Shown piece by piece: positions 34,817 to 43,952 of a stretch of DNA of 64,000 nucleotides. Location: positions 1 to 64,000 of the forward strand of contig NZ_JACIHE010000027.1 of NCBI RefSeq assembly GCF_014198245.1. The letters run 5' to 3'. The position numbers were made by a program, and so were the translations under genes. Position 1 is the stretch's first letter, and the number at the start of each line of letters is the position of its first letter. This DNA comes from Bradyrhizobium sp. cir1 (lineage in GTDB: Bacteria; Pseudomonadota; Alphaproteobacteria; Rhizobiales; Xanthobacteraceae). The notes under the pieces were generated by a model. The model made no database searches. It was not told the origin of the DNA and was given only the letters and a program-made list of their open reading frames with translations.

Positions 34817-36121
34817 CTATCCGTACAGCACCCGCGGCAGGATCGTGACGATGCCCGGCCACAGCGTCAGCAGCAGCACGAAGCCGACCATGATCATCAG
34901 GTACGGCATCGTGACGCGCGCGATGTAGCCGAGGCCGTCTTCGGTGAGGCCCTGGATCACGAACAGGTTGAAGCCGACCGGCGGGGTGATCTGCGCCATC
35001 TCGACGGCGAGCACGAGGAAGATGCCGAACCAGATCTCGTCGAATCCGGCGCCCTTCACGATCGGCAGCACGATCGGCAGCGTCATCACGATCATCGAGA
35101 AGCCGTCGAGGAAGCAGCCGAGGATCAGATAGAAGATGACCAGCACCACGATCAGCATGAACGGCGACAGGCCAAGCCCCTTGACGAAGGCGGCGACGGC
35201 CTGAGGAATACCGAGGAACGCCGCCGCATTGCCGAGGATCGAGGCGCCAAGCACGATCAGCGCGATCATCGAGCAGGTCACGACCGAGCCGATCAGCACG
35301 TCGCGCATCACCTGCTGCGACATCGAGCCCTGTGCCCAGGCAACCAGGCCCGCGCCGAGCACGCCGACGGCCGCAGCTTCCGAGGGCGTTGCGAGCCCGC
35401 CATACATCGAGCCGAGCACGCAGGCGATCAGGAACAGTGCCGGCGCGAGGTCCTTCAGTGCGGCGAAGCGTTCGCCCCACGGCACCTGCGAGAGCTTTGC
35501 TTCCGTCTCCGGTACCATCGCGGGATTGAGACTGGTGTGCAGCATCACCCAGCCCATGAAGGTCGCGGCGAGCAGCAGGCCGGGCAGCACGCCGGCCGTG
35601 AACAGCTTCAGGATCGAGACATCGCCGAGCACGCCGTAGATGATCATGATGTTGGACGGCGGGATCAGGAAGCCGAGCGTGCCGGCGCCGGCGAGCGAGC
35701 CGATCGCGATGTCGCGCGAATAGCCGCGGCGCAGCAGCTCGTTCAGCGACATTCGGCCGATCACCTGCGTGGTCGCGGCCGACGAGCCCGAGATCGCCGC
35801 GAAGATGGTGCAGCCGATCACGTTCACATGCAGCAGGCGGCCCGGCAGGAGCCCGGCCCAAGGCGCCAGGCCCTGGAACAGCGAGCGCGACAGGCGGGTG
35901 CGGAACAGCAATTCGCCCATCAGGATGAACAGCGGCAGCGCCAGCAGCTCCTGCGTGGTCAGGATGTTCCAGGCATATTGCGGCAGCAGCTTGTCGAGCG
36001 GGATCGAGCGGAACATCGCGAGCAGCAGCGTCGCGGTGAGCGCAAGCGTGAGGCCGATCCACAGGCCGCAGGCCAGCAGCGCAAACAGGATTGCGAACAG
36101 GGCGAAGACTTCGATGGTCAT
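34817..36121 (-). CDS. TRAP transporter large permease (DctM-type)
   Basis: 434 aa, about twelve membrane segments, of the 12-TM DctM family that forms the transport channel of a secondary TRAP importer. Typical regions: ALPLFILMGELLFRTRLSR, AISGSSAATTQVIGRM, LAGAGTLGFLIPPSNIMIIYG, and DGFSMIVMTLPIVLPI. It is the fifth and last gene of the hyuA-hyuB-TRAP operon, 31 bases after the small permease. It works with the DctQ- and DctP-type genes next to it. The substrate is probably what hyuAB hydrolyses. Confidence 0.95.
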   Translation of the reverse strand: MTIEVFALFAILFALLACGLWIGLTLALTATLLLAMFRSIPLDKLLPQYAWNILTTQELLALPLFILMGELLFRTRLSRSLFQGLAPWAGLLPGRLLHVNVIGCTIFAAISGSSAATTQVIGRMSLNELLRRGYSRDIAIGSLAGAGTLGFLIPPSNIMIIYGVLGDVSILKLFTAGVLPGLLLAATFMGWVMLHTSLNPAMVPETEAKLSQVPWGERFAALKDLAPALFLIACVLGSMYGGLATPSEAAAVGVLGAGLVAWAQGSMSQQVMRDVLIGSVVTCSMIALIVLGASILGNAAAFLGIPQAVAAFVKGLGLSPFMLIVVLVIFYLILGCFLDGFSMIVMTLPIVLPIVKGAGFDEIWFGIFLVLAVEMAQITPPVGFNLFVIQGLTEDGLGYIARVTMPYLMIMVGFVLLLTLWPGIVTILPRVLYG

Positions 36122-36152
36122 GCGATCTTGAATCCGGATGCGGGCAAAGCAG

Positions 36153-36746
36153 TCATTCGACGGGCGAGGCCTTCATGCGGTGATCCTCCAGCGGCAGGCC
36201 CAGCACCGCCTGGATCGCACGCGCCAGGAACTGGAGCGTGAGCAGCAGCATGCCGAAGGCGACGACGGCTTGCGGAAGCCACAGCGGCGTATCGCTCGAG
36301 GTCGAGACCTGGCCGCGCACGAACGCGCTCCAGGCGAACTTCGCCATGGCCGAGGTCAGGAACGCCATGAAGGCGAAGCCGGCCGCCGCCGAGAGGGTCT
36401 CGAGCGCGCGCTGCACCGGCGCTGGCACGTTCTTCAGCAGCAACACGACGCGGATGTGTCCGCCGACGCGCAGGGTCATGGCGGCGCCGAATGTGAAGGA
36501 CGCCGCCATCAGGTAAGAAGAGTATTCCCACGCGATCGAGATGCTCGGCGGGAAGAACGGCAGGAAGTTCGACAGGAAGCGGGTTGCGACCTCGCACAGC
36601 ATCAGCAGCGTCAGCATCAGGAGACAGCCGCCGCCGATCCAGCCGTCGAGCCGGCCGAGACGGTCGATGCCGTCGAGGATGATGCGCAGCGGCGCGGGCG
36701 CCGCGGCATTGAGGCTCTGCGGTGCTTCGGGCGAGACGCTCACCAC
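36153..36746 (-). CDS. TRAP transporter small permease (DctQ-type)
   Basis: 197 aa with four membrane helices (about residues 37-58, 75-95, 112-132, 150-172), including the DctQ-type pattern LLMLTLLMLCEVATRF and ISIAWEYSSYLMAASFTFGAAMTLRVGGHIRVV. It lies between the DctP-type binding protein (10 bases upstream) and the large permease. Together they form one TRAP uptake system. Confidence 0.92.
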   Translation of the reverse strand: MVSVSPEAPQSLNAAAPAPLRIILDGIDRLGRLDGWIGGGCLLMLTLLMLCEVATRFLSNFLPFFPPSISIAWEYSSYLMAASFTFGAAMTLRVGGHIRVVLLLKNVPAPVQRALETLSAAAGFAFMAFLTSAMAKFAWSAFVRGQVSTSSDTPLWLPQAVVAFGMLLLTLQFLARAIQAVLGLPLEDHRMKASPVE

Positions 36747-36756
36747 TATCCCGCCC

Positions 36757-37758
36757 TCAGCCGCGCTTCATTTCGGCGAGATAGGCCCGCACCGGCTTGT
36801 CGGCCGCCGGCACGCGCTTGAGGAAGGCATCCAGCTGCGGCGCGGTCTTGGCCCGGATGTCCGTGATCATGGCCTCCGAGACCGGCACCACCTCCATGCC
36901 GCCTTCCTTGAGCCGGTTGAGACTGTCGACGTCGGCCTTGAGCGAGTTCGCCCAGAAGCCCGGCTCCATCTTCGCCGCGATATCAGAGACGAGCTTCTGT
37001 TGATCGGCGCTGAGTGCCTTCCAGGAGTCGAGATTGACGGTGAGCATCTGCGACGACCAGACATGGTTAGTCGGGTAGATGTATTTCAGGAATTCCCAGA
37101 ACTTGCCGTCGACGCCCGACACAGCCGAGGTGGAGACGCCCGAGACGGCGCCCGATGCCAAAGCCGGGATCGTCTCGCCCCAGGGAATCATCACCGGCGC
37201 CATGCCGACCACGGCCAGCATGTCGACGGCGTTCTTGTCGGGCACGCGGATCTTGATGTTCTTGAGACCCTCGACGTCGGCGACCTTGACCTTGAGGTGC
37301 AGATACTGCGTCGGCCACGGCACGACGTAGAGGATCTTCTGGTTGTTGCGCGCGGCGACCTTCTCGTATTCGGGCCGCACATATTTGTGCAGCACCTTGA
37401 GCTCGTCCATCGAGCCGCACAGGAAGGGGATGCTCTCGACGCCCATGAAGGGCTCGTCGCCGACCTGCTGGATGTTGAGGACGTCGGCGAGCGGCACGAG
37501 GCCGTCGCGCACGGCGCGCAGGTGCTCGGGCCCCTTGAAGCCGAGCTGGCCGCCGGCCTTCACGGTGATGGCGACGGAGCCGCCGCTCTGCTTCTTCACC
37601 TCTTCCGCGAAGGCCATCGCGTTCTGGGTATGGAAGTTGCCGTCGGGCCAGACCGTCGACAGGTCCCAGCTTGTCGTCGCCGCCCGTGCGCGGGTGGAGA
37701 TGTGGCCAGCGGCCAGCAGCGTCGCTGCGCCCGCAGTGAAATTACGTCGCGTGATCAT
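36757..37758 (-). CDS. TRAP transporter substrate-binding protein (DctP-type)
   Basis: 333 aa, periplasmic. Export signal MITRRNFTAGAATLLAAGHI is of twin-arginine type (RRNF). Family features: GQLGFKGPEHLRAVRDGLVPLADV, VPWPTQYLHLKVKVADVEGLKNIKIRVP, and the C-terminal helices. The usual ligand-binding Arg is likely in IKIRVPD. It follows hyuB by 36 bases, so uptake is linked to hyuAB chemistry. Ligand unknown. Confidence 0.92.
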   Translation of the reverse strand: MITRRNFTAGAATLLAAGHISTRARAATTSWDLSTVWPDGNFHTQNAMAFAEEVKKQSGGSVAITVKAGGQLGFKGPEHLRAVRDGLVPLADVLNIQQVGDEPFMGVESIPFLCGSMDELKVLHKYVRPEYEKVAARNNQKILYVVPWPTQYLHLKVKVADVEGLKNIKIRVPDKNAVDMLAVVGMAPVMIPWGETIPALASGAVSGVSTSAVSGVDGKFWEFLKYIYPTNHVWSSQMLTVNLDSWKALSADQQKLVSDIAAKMEPGFWANSLKADVDSLNRLKEGGMEVVPVSEAMITDIRAKTAPQLDAFLKRVPAADKPVRAYLAEMKRG

Positions 37759-37794
37759 GAACCCCCTCCGTTTGTTACCAGGCGCGCTGATGCA

Positions 37795-39453
37795 TCAACG
37801 CGCGTACCCATAAACCGCAACTGCATTGTCCGAGGACACGAGACCGCTCGCGACGTCGTCGTTGACGGCCGCACGATCGCGCTCCCTGGGATCGCCGATG
37901 CCGGCGCCGCCGGGCGTCATCACGACCAGCCGGTCGTCCGGCGGCACCTGCTGAAAACCTTTGCCACGCAGCTTCTTGCCGGACTTGAGGCCGACATAGC
38001 CGGCCTCGCCGTTCTGGCCGCCATCGCGGCCACGGGGCGGATGATCGATGCGGTCGAACGCCGCAAGAATGTCGAACGGCGCATCGACGCCGCTGCCGAC
38101 CTCGATGATCTGACCGAGGCCGCCGCGGGTGCGCCCTGCTCCGCCGGAATCCGGACGCAGCTCCTTGCGCCAGAAGATCAGCGGCGTCTGCGTCTCCGCG
38201 ATCTCGACCGGCGTGCCGCGCACGCCGCTGGGATAGGCGGTCGCGGACAATCCGTCCTTGCCGAAGCGCGCGCCGGTGCCGCCATTGGAGGTCACCGCCA
38301 TCGAGAACCCGTAATTGCCGCCAACGCCCGAGCGGGTCTGGCCGCGCACGTTGAGATTCCAGAGGCAGGACGTGCCTTCCGCCGGAACGCGCTCGGGAAT
38401 GATCTGGCGCAGGCAGCCGAACACGACGTCGGGCAGCATCTGGCCGATGATGTGGCGCGAGGCCACCGGCGCCGGCTTCGGCGCATTGAGGATCGCGCCT
38501 GCGGGCGCCGACACCGTCAGTGGCGAGAGCGAGCCGGCATTGTTGGGAATCTGCGAGGCGACGACGCAGCCGAGGCCGAACACGGTGTAGGCCGTGGTGT
38601 AGGACAGGGGCACGTTGATGCCGAATTTTGACGCGACCGAAGTGCCGTCGAAATCGACGTGAATGCCCGTATCCGAGATCGTCAGCGTCGCCGCCAGCGT
38701 CACCGGCGCGTCATAGCCGTCGACCACCATGGTGTTGCGCCAACTGCCCTTCGGCAGCTTGGCGATCTCGGCGAGCACGGCCTCGCGCGAGCGGTCGCAG
38801 ATGTAGTCGCCGAGCTCGTCGAGCGTATCGATGCCGAACTCGGTCATCATCTCGGCCAGGCGCTCGCAGCCGACGTCGTTGCAGCCGGCGAGCGAATAGG
38901 TGTCGCCCTCGGTGTCGATGGGCAGCCGCGTGTTGGTGCGGATCATCGCCATCAGCGTCTCGTTGACGACGCCCTGGTCGATCAGCTTCAGCATCGGGAT
39001 GTAGAGCCCCTCCATGAACACGTCGGTGGCGTCAGGCCCGAAGCCGATGCCGCCGATGTCCATGAGGTGGCTGGTGCAGGAGAACAGCGCCACCGGCTTG
39101 CCGTCCTTGAAGCAGGGCGTGGTGACGACGAAGTCGTTGAGATGGCCGGTGCCCATCCAGGGATCGTTGGTGATGTAGGCATCGCCCTCCTTCATCGTCT
39201 CGATCGGAAAGTGGTCGATGAAGTGCTTGACCGATTCCGCCATCGAGTTGACGTGGCCGGGCGTGCCGGTCACCGCCTGCGCCAGCATGCGGCCCCCGAG
39301 GTCGAACACGCCGGCCGAGAGGTCGCCGCATTCGCGCACGATCGGGCTGAACGCGGTGCGCAAAAGCACCTGCGCCTGCTCCTCGACCACGGCAATCAGC
39401 CGGTGCCACATGATCTGAAGGTCGATCAGGCTCGCGCCATTTGCCTTGCTCAT
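37795..39453 (-). CDS. hyuB: Hydantoinase/oxoprolinase family protein, subunit B
   Basis: 552 aa of the HyuB family. Features: FDLGGRMLAQAVTGTPGHVNSM near the N terminus, AYITNDPWMGTGHLNDFVVTTP, CTSHLMDIGGIGFGPDATDVF, and GGAGRTRGGLGQIIEVGSG near the end. With subunit A it forms an ATP-dependent amidohydrolase that opens hydantoins, 5-oxoproline or lactams. It is 2 bases downstream of hyuA and followed by the TRAP transporter. The substrate cannot be told from sequence. Confidence 0.93.
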   Translation of the reverse strand: MSKANGASLIDLQIMWHRLIAVVEEQAQVLLRTAFSPIVRECGDLSAGVFDLGGRMLAQAVTGTPGHVNSMAESVKHFIDHFPIETMKEGDAYITNDPWMGTGHLNDFVVTTPCFKDGKPVALFSCTSHLMDIGGIGFGPDATDVFMEGLYIPMLKLIDQGVVNETLMAMIRTNTRLPIDTEGDTYSLAGCNDVGCERLAEMMTEFGIDTLDELGDYICDRSREAVLAEIAKLPKGSWRNTMVVDGYDAPVTLAATLTISDTGIHVDFDGTSVASKFGINVPLSYTTAYTVFGLGCVVASQIPNNAGSLSPLTVSAPAGAILNAPKPAPVASRHIIGQMLPDVVFGCLRQIIPERVPAEGTSCLWNLNVRGQTRSGVGGNYGFSMAVTSNGGTGARFGKDGLSATAYPSGVRGTPVEIAETQTPLIFWRKELRPDSGGAGRTRGGLGQIIEVGSGVDAPFDILAAFDRIDHPPRGRDGGQNGEAGYVGLKSGKKLRGKGFQQVPPDDRLVVMTPGGAGIGDPRERDRAAVNDDVASGLVSSDNAVAVYGYAR

Positions 39454-39455
39454 GA

Positions 39456-41540
39456 TCAGGCCGCCTTTCGTTCCATGACGATGCTGCCGGCACCGTCGAT
39501 ATGCGCGTCAAAACTGGTCGAGACAAAAGTGGACGTCTCGTCTTCCGCGATCACGGCCGGGCCGGCGATGGTCGCCCCGGGCGCCATGTCCTCACGGCGA
39601 TAGAGCGGGATCTCGATCACCTCGCCTGCGCGGCCGTCGAAGAATTTGCGGCTGCCAGACGCCTTGGCCGTGGGCTTGCGCGCGACCGCCGCAACGGCGG
39701 GCGGATTGCGCGCCTCGGTGGTGGCGAGCACCGACCAGCTCAACACCTCGATCGCCGCGCCCGGGATCGGACGCTCGAACATCGCGGAATAATCCGCCTC
39801 GAACTTCTGGCGCAGGCCGGCGAGATCGGCTGAGGTCAGCGGCCGGTTCGGCAGCTCGACGGTGATCTCGTGGCCCTGGCCGACATAGCGCATGAAGGCC
39901 GCGCGGCGCTCGCGCACCGGCGCGCCGGCAGCACCGGGCTCGACCAGCGCACGCGCCTCGGTCGCCATCTCCTGCAAGAGATCGGAGACGGCCTTGGTGT
40001 CGAAATCGTCGAGCCGGACGTGACGGCTGCGCACCAGCTCATAGGCGATGGGCGCCGCCAAGAATCCGACCGCCGAGCCGACGCCGGCATTCGACGGCAC
40101 GATCACGCGGGAGACGCCGATCTTCTCGGCAACGCGCGCCGCGTGCAGCGGCGCAGCGCCGCCGAAGGCGATGAGCGTGTGCTGGCCGACGACGGCGCCG
40201 CGCTCGACCGCATGCACGCGCGCCGCGCTCGCCATGTTCTCGCAGACGACCTCATGCACGGCATAGGCCGCCGTCTCCGCCGACAGGCCGAGTGCCTCAC
40301 CGACATCGCGCAGCAGCGCCTGTTTCGACAGCTCCGGGTCGAGCTTGATCGTGCCGCCTGCAAAGGCATCGGGATCGATCATGCCGAGCGCGACGTCCGC
40401 ATCTGTCACGGCCGGACGCTGGCCGCCGCGACCGTAACAGGCGGGGCCAGGCTCCGACGAGGCGCTCTCCGGGCCGACGGTGACGCGCTTCATCGCGTCG
40501 ACATGGGCAATCGAGCCGCCGCCCGCGCCGATCTCGACCATCTCGATCACGGGGATACGCACCGGCAGGCCGGAGCCCTTGAGGAAGCGCGCGGCGCGAT
40601 CGACCTCGAACACGCGCGAGGTCTCCGGCTGGTATTTTTCGATCAGGCAGATCTTTGCCGTGGTGCCGCCCATGTCGAAGGAGAGCACCTTGCTCTCCCC
40701 TAACCGTGCCGCGATCTGCGCCGCGAAGATCGCCCCGCCCGCAGGACCGGATTCGACGAGACGCACCGGAAAGCGCCGCGCCGTCTCGATCGAGGTGACG
40801 CCGCCGCCCGACGTGACGAGGTAGATCGCGCCGCGAAACTGCTCGACCTGCAGGGCATCGGCCATGCGGGCGAGATAGCCGTCGATCAGGGGTTGCACAT
40901 AGGCGTTCGCAACCGCCGTGGAGGTGCGCTCATATTCGCGGATCTCCGGACACACGGCCGACGACACCGTCACCGAAATGCCAGGCATCTCCTCACCGAT
41001 GATCGCGGCCGCGCGGCGCTCATGTTCGGGATTCGCGTAGGAGTGCAGGAAGGCGATCGCGACGCTCTCGACGCCCAGCTCGCGCAATTTCGGCGCGAGT
41101 GCGCGCACCGAGGCTTCGTCCAGCGGGAGGCGGACGGCGCCATGGGCGTCGATACGCTCGGGCACGGTGAAGCGGAGGCTGCGCGGCGCCAGCGGCTTCG
41201 GCTTGTCGATGGTGAGATCGTACTGGTCGTAGCGGCTCTCGGTGCCGATATCGAGCACGTCGCGAAAGCCGTCGGTCGCGATCAGCGCCGTCCTGGCGCC
41301 GCGGCGCTCGATGATCGCGTTGGTCGCGAGCGTCGTGCCGTGAATGAAGACGTCGATATCGCTGATATGGGCGCGAGCATCGGCGAGGATGAGGCGCATG
41401 CCGTCCAGCACCGCCTGCTCGGGGCGCTGCGGCGTGGTCAGCACCTTGCGCGTCTTGCGGTCCAAACCCACGTCCAGCACGATGTCGGTGAACGTGCCAC
41501 CGATATCCACGGCAAGCCGCACCTCGGCTCCCTCAAGCAT
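39456..41540 (-). CDS. hyuA: Hydantoinase/oxoprolinase family protein, subunit A
   Basis: 694 aa of the HyuA/5-oxoprolinase family. The actin-like ATP-binding signature RLAVDIGGTFTDIVLD is at residues 8-23, and SFDMGGTTAKICLIEKYQ around residue 297. It couples ATP hydrolysis to ring-amide cleavage with HyuB. The ORF start at 41540 (ATG) gives MLEGAEVRLAV. A GTG at 41522 with GAGGGAG upstream is an alternative start that places the VRLAVD strand first. It is the first gene of the operon hyuA-hyuB-TRAP; no adjacent regulator was seen. Confidence 0.93.
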   Translation of the reverse strand: MLEGAEVRLAVDIGGTFTDIVLDVGLDRKTRKVLTTPQRPEQAVLDGMRLILADARAHISDIDVFIHGTTLATNAIIERRGARTALIATDGFRDVLDIGTESRYDQYDLTIDKPKPLAPRSLRFTVPERIDAHGAVRLPLDEASVRALAPKLRELGVESVAIAFLHSYANPEHERRAAAIIGEEMPGISVTVSSAVCPEIREYERTSTAVANAYVQPLIDGYLARMADALQVEQFRGAIYLVTSGGGVTSIETARRFPVRLVESGPAGGAIFAAQIAARLGESKVLSFDMGGTTAKICLIEKYQPETSRVFEVDRAARFLKGSGLPVRIPVIEMVEIGAGGGSIAHVDAMKRVTVGPESASSEPGPACYGRGGQRPAVTDADVALGMIDPDAFAGGTIKLDPELSKQALLRDVGEALGLSAETAAYAVHEVVCENMASAARVHAVERGAVVGQHTLIAFGGAAPLHAARVAEKIGVSRVIVPSNAGVGSAVGFLAAPIAYELVRSRHVRLDDFDTKAVSDLLQEMATEARALVEPGAAGAPVRERRAAFMRYVGQGHEITVELPNRPLTSADLAGLRQKFEADYSAMFERPIPGAAIEVLSWSVLATTEARNPPAVAAVARKPTAKASGSRKFFDGRAGEVIEIPLYRREDMAPGATIAGPAVIAEDETSTFVSTSFDAHIDGAGSIVMERKAA

Positions 41541-41778
41541 TCCAAATTCTCCGCGCTGATCGTCAAGACTGGGTCCAAAAACGCAGCAATTTCCGTGCCA
41601 TGAGGCATGCCGGCAATGCTGCGCCCAGCCATTCTGCGCGGCACCTATGCAATAGGCAAGGCGTGTTCGCCGCCTGCGCGATCAGAGCAGGAATGCAAGC
41701 GCCGCTTCGCAGCGCTCCTCGACCTTCAGTGTCAGGAGATCGTCGGCACGGGTGCGTCGAAACTTCAGTCCGTCACTG
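41541..41778. other. Gap between hyuA and epoxide-hydrolase gene, with 77-bp repeat copy A
   Basis: 238 bp, no intact gene. It contains the hyuA promoter and, at 41682-41758, a fragment of a sirtuin gene 3' end. Confidence 0.7.
41682..41758 (-). repeat. 77-bp direct repeat, copy A (sirtuin gene 3' end fragment)
   Basis: Identical to 44599-44675 except for one base (76 of 77; A at 41748 against G at 44665). It encodes the last 25 codons and stop of the sirtuin, but the rest of the gene is absent. The left end coincides exactly with the stop codon. The two copies flank the 2.84-kb cassette 41759-44598. Confidence 0.9.
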
Positions 41779-42894
41779 TCATGACCGGTTTGGCAACGCG
41801 CGGATGAAATCGACGAGCGCGGCGCTCACCTCGCCAGGCCGCTCCTGCTGGGTCCAATGGCCGCAGCCGGGCAGCATCTGAATCTTGCGCAAGCCTGGAA
41901 CGAAATTCTTCTGGTTTGCCAGCAACTGGTCCGTTCCGGGGAACGAAAGCAGGAAGTCACGATCTCCAGCGATGTACAGTGCCGGTATCGACACCTGCAG
42001 GCCGGCCAATGCGCCCGTGATTTCCCAGTTGCGATCGATGTTGCGGTAATAGTTGAGCGCGCCACGAAAGCCGGTTCGCTTGAATTCCTCGCTGTAATAA
42101 TCGATGTCGCTCTCGCTGATCCAGGACGGCAGAGTCGCCGGCGCGCCGGGCCCTTGCAGGAAGCCGCCGCCCTTCGGCACCATCCCAAGATTCGGCGCAG
42201 GCCCACCAGCAGCAGCCGCGGCGCGCGCCGCAGCCACGCCATCGCCGGATGCGCCAAACAACATGTTGCGAATAGTCGCTCGCGGATCGCGTCCAAGTTC
42301 CGCGTCCGCAGGACCCGGCTCCTGGAAATAGAGCTGATAGAATTGCGCAGTCTCGGTGCGCGGCATCAGACTGGTCGGCACGGCCTTGGCGCGCGGACGG
42401 AACGGCACGCTGAGCGCTACGATCGCCCTGAAGCGGTCCGGCCGCGTGAGCGCTGCCTGCCAGGCGACGCTGGCGCCCCAGTCGTGACCGACAATGACGG
42501 CGGTCGGCGCACCCAACGCATCGAGAATGCCGACCATGTCGCCGACGAGATGCAGGATCGTATATTGGTCGATCGCCTGCGGCGCGTCGCTCTTGCCGTA
42601 GCCGCGCATGTCGGGCGCGACGACACGGAATCCGGCGGCAGCAAGGTCCTCGATCTGATGCCGCCAGGAGTACCAGGTCTCGGGGAAACCGTGGACCAGC
42701 AGGACCAGCGGCCCTTCGCCCCGTTCGGCAATGTTGATGCGGATTCCGTTGGCTTCGATGATTCGTTGCGTCGTCCTGGTCATCTTTTCATCCCGTTCCG
42801 CAGTCGCTGCAAAGGCGCTTGATGACACTGCGCGCGGCGCCGCTTGCAGTGCGAGCGGGGCCAGGGTCGCAGCCAGAAATCGTCGTCTGTCCAT
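41779..42894 (-). CDS. Alpha/beta hydrolase, epoxide-hydrolase-like, exported
   Basis: 371 aa. Twin-arginine signal MDRRRFLAATLAPLALQAAP, so it folds before export. Core motifs: HGFPETWYSWRHQ (oxyanion HG-x-P), nucleophile loop GHDWGA (Asp), DRDF (acid), and GCGHWTQQERP with the catalytic His. A lid contains Tyr residues (YYSEEFKRTGFRGALNYYRN) as in epoxide hydrolases. It is likely to open an epoxide or dehalogenate or hydrolyse a related substrate in the periplasm. It is 15 bases downstream of the NmrA-like gene, in the cassette between the 77-bp repeats. Confidence 0.88.
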   Translation of the reverse strand: MDRRRFLAATLAPLALQAAPRAVSSSAFAATAERDEKMTRTTQRIIEANGIRINIAERGEGPLVLLVHGFPETWYSWRHQIEDLAAAGFRVVAPDMRGYGKSDAPQAIDQYTILHLVGDMVGILDALGAPTAVIVGHDWGASVAWQAALTRPDRFRAIVALSVPFRPRAKAVPTSLMPRTETAQFYQLYFQEPGPADAELGRDPRATIRNMLFGASGDGVAAARAAAAAGGPAPNLGMVPKGGGFLQGPGAPATLPSWISESDIDYYSEEFKRTGFRGALNYYRNIDRNWEITGALAGLQVSIPALYIAGDRDFLLSFPGTDQLLANQKNFVPGLRKIQMLPGCGHWTQQERPGEVSAALVDFIRALPNRS

Positions 42895-42909
42895 GAGGAT
42901 TCCTCCCGG

Positions 42910-43839
42910 TCAGGCGGTGGCCTTCCCGGCGGGCGCCAGCAACTCGGACTGCCGCTCGCGAACAAATTGCTCGAACGTCTTCGGCTCAGCGCCGCCGATC
43001 TTCTCGATCGTGTCGGTGACGGCGAAACGCGCGTTCTCGGCCGAGAGCCGGGCGGACCGCAGCGACTTCCAGAGCGAGGAGAGATGCTCGACCGCGTGCG
43101 CGTTCCAGCCGCGCGAGTGAACCTCGTCGCGCCACGCCTCGTCGCTGATCTCTTCGTAGTGGACGTCCCTGTCGAAGACGTGCGCGAACGCTCGGACGAT
43201 GTCGCCCACGGAATTGACGCTCCCGATGATGGGATACGCGGATCCCGCAGCTTGCTCGGGACCTGCGAGCAGACCGACGGCGACCCGCGCCACGTCCTCG
43301 GCCGAGATCAACGGCAGAATGGTGCCTTCGTCGCCGAGCGGCAGGCGGATGGCACCGCGTTCCGGCAGGTTGGCGCCGACAAGACGCGCCACGTTCTCGT
43401 AGAACACCGTGGCCCGCAGATGCAGCGGCCCGCCGCCGGCCCATTCGAAGACCTGTTCGGACAGATAGTTCTGCCGCATGCGCGGTGTCGGCGCATCGAT
43501 CGACGACTGGTACATCACGAGATTGACGAGCCGGGAAACGCCATGCCGGCGCGCCGCGAACGCCATCGCGGCGGTTGCTTCCGCCAGTCCATCCTGGACC
43601 GGGTAGGCAAAATAGATCGATGAGACGCCTTTCGCTGCCTGTTCAACGGAGCGGACGTCGAGAAAATCGCCGACGAATATCTCCGCGCCGAGCGACTTCA
43701 GCCGATCGGAACGGCTATCGATTTGACGCACGAACGCACGGACGTGATGACCGCGGCGAAGCAGCATTTCGGACACGTGCCGGCCGGTCTGGCCTTGGGT
43801 ACCCCCTGCCGCGGAGGTCACGAGGATTGTCTCTGTCAT
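42910..43839 (-). CDS. NmrA-family NAD(P)-binding protein
   Basis: 309 aa starting MTETILVTSAAGGTQGQTGR. The dinucleotide loop GGTQGQTG near the N terminus, VRAFVRQIDSRSDRL and GDFLDVRSVEQAAKGVSSIYFAYPV are typical of NmrA-like/atypical SDR proteins. Such proteins sense or reduce with NADPH; the active-site Tyr-x-x-x-Lys is lacking, so it may act as a sensor. Divergent from the TetR gene at 43953, with shared GGTACC-containing operator sequences. The start at 43839 was chosen for the NAD motif at the N terminus. Confidence 0.85.
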   Translation of the reverse strand: MTETILVTSAAGGTQGQTGRHVSEMLLRRGHHVRAFVRQIDSRSDRLKSLGAEIFVGDFLDVRSVEQAAKGVSSIYFAYPVQDGLAEATAAMAFAARRHGVSRLVNLVMYQSSIDAPTPRMRQNYLSEQVFEWAGGGPLHLRATVFYENVARLVGANLPERGAIRLPLGDEGTILPLISAEDVARVAVGLLAGPEQAAGSAYPIIGSVNSVGDIVRAFAHVFDRDVHYEEISDEAWRDEVHSRGWNAHAVEHLSSLWKSLRSARLSAENARFAVTDTIEKIGGAEPKTFEQFVRERQSELLAPAGKATA

Positions 43840-43870
43840 CGTCTCGATCCTTTCCCGTTTCACTTCTTTC

Positions 43871-43920
43871 TGGTACGATACGGTACCACGCAAAGATCGA
43901 TATGGTACCGCATGGTACCG
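43871..43920. promoter_or_regulatory. Repeated GGTACC-type operator between NmrA-like and tetR genes
   Basis: TGGTACGATACGGTACCA (43871-43888) is a near-palindrome. ATGGTACCGCATGGTACCG (43902-43920) has two TGGTACC units 9 bases apart. Together they lie in the 113-bp divergent promoter and are likely binding sites for the TetR protein. Confidence 0.6.
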
Positions 43921-43952
43921 AGTCAAGGGGAAGCAAGGAGAAGATTGCGTCC

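Noticed and set aside
36541..38631. A 696-codon plus-strand open frame opposite the TRAP and hyuB genes
   Set aside because: It spans three real genes on the other strand and has no recognisable motif.
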